A DNA stretch of 64,000 nt from NCBI RefSeq assembly GCF_031143425.1, contig NC_090451.1, forward strand, positions 663,428,575 through 663,492,574. The letters run 5' to 3'. The position numbers were made by a program, and so were the translations under genes. Below the pieces are notes generated by a model that did not search any database, had not been told where the DNA came from, and saw only the letters and a program-made list of their open reading frames with translations. Below are positions 58,006 through 64,000 of this stretch, piece after piece (position 1 is the first letter of the stretch; every line of letters starts with the position of its first letter). This DNA comes from Pleurodeles waltl (Eukaryota > Chordata > Amphibia > Caudata > Salamandridae).

Positions 58006-58309
58006 CTTGGACTGAGCTCTTTTTTGGAGGTGGATATTAGAAAAATAATTTGCTTCGTGGAATCCGAAGATAAGACTTTCTTTCGGACAATGAAAGGCTG
58101 TCTTTAATGTCGCTACGTTCAAAATAGTTTGGTTTAGTGTGATATTTAACTTGCACACGCACCAACCACGACTCAGTGATAATGATACATGTCCACATGT
58201 TAAAACTGTAAGAGATATTATTAAAATACAATCGGGGAAATGCATTTTCTCATTTGACCTATACTGAAGCAGAGGCAATTGTAGGTGAGAGACAGACAAA
58301 ATAGCTTAA

Positions 58310-59220
58310 GCCTATATTTATGGATTTAGACGCAAAACTGCACTCACGCAGTTTTGCATCAAAATTAATAAAGTCGGCTAACACTATTCCTTAGAGCCAT
58401 CTTAACGCCATATTTATAGAATGATGCAAGATGGCACTAAGGAATGGCTAGCGTTTAAAAAAAAATAAGGACGCTAGCTGGTCACAGATGGCGTTAGGGA
58501 ATATGGCGCTAGTGGGTCTGAAATGACAGGCTAGTTAGCAGCAAAAAATATGCAGCTACCTCCCGTCATATTATGACGCACAAGCAGCCTCAAACATGAC
58601 TCCTGTCTAAGTGTAGACAAGAGGCATGCCCACCACCCAATGGTCAGCACAGGGAACCAGTGCCCCCTGTGCAAGGCCATTAGACCCAGTGCCAGCCAGG
58701 GGGGCCCATGTCAGGGGACCCCAATGGCACACCCTTAAAAATAATAAAATATATTTACACATACTTACCCAGGATGGGGTCCCCCATCCTGTGGTGTCCC
58801 TCTGGTGGGAGTGGGGGTGTTTCTGGGGCTTGGGGTGGGCATCCTAGTGCCCATTCCATTGTGTTTCACCATGGAAATGTGCCTATCTGACCCATAACAC
58901 CGGGTCTGACACAGGTTTTAAATAATGGCGCTAAGCAAGCTTAGCGCAATTATTTAGGTCCCCCTCCTTCCTACAAGTCGTTTCTGCGCCAGGAGATAAA
59001 TATGGTGCTAGGGGGCTAGAGTAATTTTTAGGAGGGGAACGCCTACCTTGTATCTCATTGATGCAAGGTGAGTTCGCACATCCTAAAAATGGCGCAACGC
59101 CCAATATTTTGACGCTAGACGGGTCTAGAGTCAAAGTATAAATATGGTGTTAAGTTTTCTCCATTTTAGCATAAAAAATAATGACGCTAACACAGCACAA
59201 ACCAACCATAAATATGGGCC
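58310..59220 (-). mobile_element. Harbinger-like MITE, copy 3 (older)
   Basis: 911 bases, the same length as copy 1 but reversed. The left end GCCTATATTTATGG follows TAA (58307-58309); the right end AACCATAAATATGGGCC is followed by TTT, so one target triplet has mutated. Internal order matches the reverse complement of copies 1 and 2, with more divergence. Confidence 0.75.
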
Positions 59221-59912
59221 TTTGTGTAACAGAAGTTTTCAATCCGTCATTCATTTTAAGGATCAAGTCCTTCACAAATGTTTGACTATAGTGGGGTCAG
59301 CCTTTTCTTCATGATGCATAGTCTTTACATTATATGTATACACATCGCAGTGAATATTTTTAACCTCATTACCCCCTTTGCTATTTTGATCACTCATGAT
59401 TACACCATCCACATTGTGATACCTTCACACAAAACAGCAACAGCACATAGGGATCTGCAGGTTCTGGGCTCAATGCTAATGACCGAAATACAATGACCAT
59501 ATAGCAGACATAAGGTCTGATAAGTTTCTTCGAATGCCCCACTATGTTTCGTTTTTAGCTATACCAGCAGCCACTAACACTAAAGATCTTAGCAATTGAC
59601 TTTGCCTAATACTCAAAAATAGTTCAATCCCAACTACACCTCTGCTTTCTTGTTGCAGAGAAAGACTCCAGAAAGAACTAATTTAATAAGGAGCACGGAC
59701 AGCTATAATATCAGAGCTGAGTGAGGAGTGAACCCAAAGATGAAGCATGCCACTATTGGTGGGTGCGGTTCCTTGTCTTGTTTATGGTTTGTGTTACTGG
59801 TTCTTTTGTTACCAAAGAGGATAACAACCCCAAATAGCCACTCAAGGTAACAGGGGGTGACCGATTATGTTGTAATGTTATCTAACTCCTGTGACCTTTT
59901 TGGTGACATTAA

Positions 59913-60068
59913 GGCCCGTATTTATACTTTTTTTGCGCCGCATTTGCGTAGTTTTTTGACGCAAAAACGGCGCAAACTTGCAAAATGCCATTGTATTTTG
60001 TAGGTTTGCGCCGTTTTGCGTCAAAAAGCAGCGCAAATGCGGTGCTAAAAAAAGTATAAATACGGGCC
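59913..60068. mobile_element. Short, near-perfect palindromic Harbinger-like MITE
   Basis: 156 bases with TAA on both sides (59910-59912 and 60069-60071). Arms of about 65 bases, starting GGCCCGTATTTATACTTT and ending AAAGTATAAATACGGGCC, pair almost completely. They include TTTGACGCAAAAACGGCGCA and its complement, leaving a loop of about 20-30 bases. It is the youngest-looking copy of the set. Confidence 0.9.
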
Positions 60069-60414
60069 TAAATAGTGCTATCCAAACCCTGTAATTTTAG
60101 GATAACGAACTGGGGGGAGTCTGCTGTCTTAATAAGCCCACTACTAATTATAGAAACATGTTTGTGTGAACAAATATGTGTGTAGACCACAGATGGTGCC
60201 AAGCAAACAAATCAGAAAAATGTCAGACAATGCAGTAAATTCCCAATTTACCGATTGTGATTTAAGGAGATTGTATACAAGGCTTGTGGACACAGCACAT
60301 ACTTGGTTGTGCCTCTACCCATGTTTTAAAGTTTTTACAACACACAAATTGTCCCCACTTTTTTATAGAGATATATCTGAGGTGTGTTTCAGTAGAGTCT
60401 AAGACAGCAACTAA

Positions 60415-61260
60415 GACCATTATTTATGAAAAACAATGCAAATCTTTGCTAGCACAGTTGTGTGCCAAAAAACTTAAAACAAGCTAGCACCATTCCCCAG
60501 CGCCATCCGCGTGCGTTATTTAAAAAAAGACACACAATGGCGTTAAGGACTTCTAGTGTCTGAACAAAAGACGCTAGCCAGTGTGGATAAATCTGCCACT
60601 AGTTAGCCTAGCGTCATTTTTGGACGCACAAGCAGTCAAAAAATGACTCTGTCTAAGTATAGACAAGAGTCATTACCACAACTCCAATGTCCACCACAGG
60701 GGACCAGTGTCCCCAGGACAATCCCAACAGACCCAGTGCCAGCCAGGAGGGACGATGTAAGGGGCCCTCGGTGGCACACAACACACACACACGTACACTT
60801 ACTTGGGATGGGCTCCCTCCTCCAGTAGTGTCCCAGTGGTGTGGGTTGTGGTGATGCTGGGGGTTGGGGTGGGTATCTATGTACCCATTCCATGGTGTTT
60901 CCCCATGGAGATGGGCCTACCAGCACTTTAACGCCTGGTCTGAACAGGCGTTAAAGTTTGATGCTAATGGGCCTCAGCGTCATTCTTTAGGTCCGCCTCC
61001 TAGGTGTGTGTTGTTTTAGCATCTGGAGGTAAATATGGTGCTAGGGGGATAGCGTAATTTTTAAGAAGGGAACGCCTACCTTGCATATCATTGTCGCTAT
61101 TCGAAGCAAGGGGGTTGGTGCTTCCTAAAAATTGAGCTAAGTCAGATATGTTGACGCCAGACGGGTCTATTGTCAAAATATAAATATTGAGTTAAGTTAG
61201 CGCTGCTTTAGCGTAAAAAAAGTTACGCTAGGCGGTGTTAACATTTCATATATATGGGCC
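60415..61260 (-). mobile_element. Harbinger-like MITE, copy 4 (diverged)
   Basis: 846 bases, with TAA at 60412-60414 and 61261-61263. The left end GACCATTATTTATG and right end ATATATGGGCC are eroded. Interior blocks (GGAACGCCTACCTTGCAT near 61069, GACGGGTCTA near 61160) match copies 1-3 in reverse orientation. Confidence 0.75.
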
Positions 61261-61263
61261 TAA

Positions 61264-62690
61264 GTTTTTTGATTAGCTCTGTTGTTTAAAACTTGAGATG
61301 CGCTTTGATGCAGCGACTTGTCGCTTGAGAGTAAGGGTGTGTGAAACAATATATTCACTGTCAAAATAATACTAAATCTACTCCTAATGCACATTTCAAA
61401 GTTATATGAGGTTTGTGGAGGAGACTTTTCCAGTGAAAAAGTTTAATTGCATGAAAAATCCGAGGTTATGCTGAGGTTGTCTCCCTCGAAATAGTAGTTG
61501 TAGAATATTTTTTACCTTCTATTTTTAAACTCAGCTAACTTTAAAAACTTCATGAAGCTTTAGCAGTTGGAAATGTAGATAGTAACAAAAGCCAGAGACA
61601 TTTATGTAAAATCATTATGTGATGTTGTGCCAAGCCGCTGCACCAATTGTCAACGAATGGATGCTAGTAAAGTAAAAATATTAGTAAAGCATAAAAAAAC
61701 TTGGCTAAGAATCATAGAACTATTGTAAATCATTTGTGTATAGAAAATAAAGTATGAGACACTCAGGCGTGCATTCAACGAATCGCAAAATGGAGAAGAA
61801 AGACATGAGATAGTACCACTTGTAATAGTGAACTAGGACTTAATAAGAAAAACACCCAAGCACCCCAAGATATGTAGGAATGCCATATGAGTTTCCAATT
61901 ATCTCGGAGGGGCCAGAATTAACGATTCTGATTGGTATATCCTTGTGGGTTAATGAGAATTACATTATTTCCCACAGAATGGGGACTAACACGCTTACCC
62001 AATAATACCATTTTAATTCAATGTGATTATCCCACTTCTGAGGGAAATAACAGGCTCAAATCCGCACAGATTTACTACCTACATGAGACCAGTGGTAAAA
62101 GTTGGGGGGGACTTTTTCTTGGATGTGTGGGACTGCAGTAGACAGCTGGAGGGCAGAGGGATTTTTGCTTCGGCTGGTAGGAGATTAGCCTCTGAGTTTG
62201 GTATCTCTGAGACCGGAATTAGCTGGTAAGGAGTTTGCGGTTTGAGTGTTTGGTGAGTGTGTGTTTATCTGCCTCACTGTATGTTGGTCTTCCCAAGTCT
62301 GTAGATTCCCAGCCACAAAGAATGAGAGTGATGTACATGATCTATCCTAGGTACTGGAGCCCATGCATTGAGATTTGCATTGAGTGTCAGTGATCTCATA
62401 ATTACTGTAGATCTGGTAAATTTTATGGTTGTGACTCTGCTTCACCTTAGTAAAGGAATTAACTAATAGAATTTGTTAATCTGTTCAGGAGAATCCGTAG
62501 GATTTTCCCCTTTAGCCCAAAACTGAACTATATGAGCTATCCCATTCTTCACCAAGCTCGCCTAAGGCAGCAGGTGGGCGGATCATTTCTAACGTTGATC
62601 CATTTTATTTCTCAGTCTGGCACCTCCAATACATTTACTGACTGGACATAGAGAAATTAGGGTAAATTTGAACGAAGTTCTTTAAAAATA
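61264..62690. other. Unassigned stretch
   Basis: AT-rich sequence with no recognised coding domain, exon or terminal repeat. Frames of about 70 codons near 61932-62229 have no supporting features. Confidence 0.45.
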
Positions 62691-62698
62691 CCCAAGCA

Positions 62699-62915
62699 CA
62701 GTGGTTCCCAACCTGTGGGCCGGGGACGCCTGGGGGACCGCAAAGCCTCCTCAGGGGGTCCGCGGCTGCTTAAAAAATTTAATAATATTAGGTCCCAGCT
62801 ATCAGTAATGACTCCTTGGGGGTCCCCGTGTTACAATAATGATTCAGTGGGGGTCCCCGGGCTCCAGTATTGATAAAATGGGGGTCCACAGAAGTCAAAA
62901 GGTTGGGAACCACTG
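62699..62915. mobile_element. hAT MITE (CAGTGGTTCCCAACC type)
   Basis: 217 bases beginning CAGTGGTTCCCAACC and ending GGTTGGGAACCACTG, exact inverted 15-mers. The perfect 8-bp duplication CCCAAGCA lies at 62691-62698 and 62916-62923. These ends are those of the widespread vertebrate hAT/Charlie-type elements. Internal GGGGGTCC blocks are repeated. Confidence 0.93.
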
Positions 62916-62923
62916 CCCAAGCA

Positions 62924-64000
62924 CATCCAAACCATTCTCCCATAAGAAGGTAACAGGAAGCCTGCTTAGCATAAGGCTCAGATATCACTCACTTGCCCTG
63001 CTTCTGAGCTCACATATGACCCTGATTTCAGTGCTCCCCTGTGGCCTGACAGCTGGTTTTGCCCAGTCAAAGAGTGGTTTAATTTTCTTTCTCAGCCCTC
63101 GTCGCATTCCCTTATTTTTGTTATTGTTGTAGAAGCTATTTTGTGTCAGTCGATGGCATGTTTTTGTGCCTACACTCTCTGCCTCTTTTCACCTGTCCCT
63201 TAGCACTGCACCCCACTTCATAGAGTGTTTGATTGTTCATGCTCACCACCACCAAGGCCAACAAGTAGTGCCTGCACTCACAGTTTTTCTGCTTTGCCCA
63301 GTTTTCCTGTCTCATTTCAGCTGCACTCTACAACTTCAGTACCCCGTACTACAGCCAAACACATTGTGGTCATACTCAATTTTCCCTAATTCTCTAATAC
63401 CCTTGCCTCTTCTCTTTTGTCTCCACCGCCCTATAGCGTCCACACCCTACTTCCTCTATGTTGCAGTCACCATAGCGTAACAGCTATTAATCGTTGTTTT
63501 TTGCAGATTGCGGTGCTGACTCGTCCACTACAACCCCTTCGTTTTATTCTGTCTCTACAGTTATCCCCTTTGTTTTCCTGTAATCAGGAGTTTTGAGACT
63601 TGGAGGAGGCCATCGGAGGAAGGCGGGATTATTCATATTTGTTCAGTAGCACACATTTTCGTTCTTCAAGTAGAAGGACCCAAAAAGTGATGGATGGAAT
63701 GCTTAGCTTCAATCTCATCCACTGGTAATTATTTGGGCTGCATCCCAGTCCAGAGTTACTTTGCACACTGTGCCACCTCAGTTTGGACCCAGCATATGCA
63801 AATCAGTCTTGACCCTGCTTCACTGGGAACAGTCCAACCCGCACTGCCAGGCCAGGTTGATGAATGAACTGGGAAGCGGCCCGAGTATTTAGCAGTGCCA
63901 GAGATTAATTCAAGCTTTCCATCCATAACTTTTTGTACACTTCAATGTGAAGCCTTTAGTTGGATGGGTATGCCATGGGACCCATGCACACTGTGCCACT
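62924..64000. other. Unassigned stretch to window end
   Basis: Frames of 97 and 104 codons (62839-63132, 63166-63480) come from pyrimidine-rich sequence and show no domain. No terminal repeats or exon signals could be supported. Confidence 0.45.

Larger units (their letters stand above)
57640..58020 (-). promoter_or_regulatory. CpG-rich promoter of the small minus-strand gene
   Basis: CpG is dense here (TCGCGCTAGTGACGCCGAC near 57739, TAGTCGCGCGAAC near 57922, GCGACGCGC near 57972) while flanks are CpG-poor. On the minus strand CCAAGATGGCGCC at 58010-57998 is a near-perfect YY1 site overlapping an ATG, a classic arrangement at vertebrate transcription starts without TATA. Transcription is therefore expected to begin close to 58010 and run toward lower coordinates. 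Confidence 0.7.

Overview
This is vertebrate nuclear DNA, and the repeat content points to a salamander, most likely a newt of the Pleurodeles type. The evidence is: several DIRS-type tyrosine-recombinase retrotransposons, long non-coding LTRs, Harbinger-like hairpin MITEs that begin and end with 'GGGCC..TATTTATACT', and intron-scale spacing with no compact genes. The species-level part of this call rests on recognising repeat families from memory; no search was run.

Layout. 1-2610: 5' part of a DIRS element (minus strand: gag, then RT running off the window edge) abutting a truncated long LTR (2611-4054). 4300-5150: a TATA-bearing LTR-like segment and an inverted repeat. 5440-7975: a degraded L1-type LINE (minus) split by an LTR fragment. 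7976-10680: no recognised content. 10900-11400: a CpG island with a candidate minus-strand first exon. 12114-15546: an internally deleted DIRS element (minus) with both inverted terminal repeats and the internal complementary region. 15554-17780: a Ty3/gypsy remnant lacking RT/RNase H. 18249-19159: a Harbinger-like MITE, followed by a 1.9 kb degenerate minisatellite to about 21058. 24015-25524: a hAT MITE and a second Harbinger-like MITE. 25560-29860: an L2/CR1-type LINE (minus) split by a long LTR. 29871-31440: two small MITEs and a gypsy integrase C-terminal fragment. 33591-34006: a hAT MITE. 36074-36400: a tandem duplication. 38190-39270: an LTR fragment. 39330-40122: an L1 3' end with poly(A), next to a lone DIRS terminal repeat. 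47118-50261: a complete 3,144 bp solo-LTR-like element with a 5-bp target duplication. 51022-54447: a second deleted DIRS element (plus) keeping gag and RT but not the recombinase. 56438-57590: two hAT MITEs. 58310-61260: three more Harbinger-like MITEs. 62699-62915: a hAT MITE.

One host gene is proposed. On the minus strand, a CpG-island promoter near 58000 leads to exon 1 (ATG at 57709, donor after 57682), exon 2 (45425-45316) and a terminal exon (42445-42368) with a likely poly(A) signal near 42150. The splice phases fit, and the exons join into a 71-residue helical, probably coiled-coil protein that I do not recognise. Its first exon also carries a 90-codon upstream ORF with a hydrophobic product. 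The introns hold a DIRS element, the solo LTR, hAT MITEs and two degenerate minisatellites. A second CpG island (10900-11400) probably marks the promoter of another minus-strand gene whose later exons I could not find. Everything else is mobile-element debris, with insertion order readable in several nested pairs.
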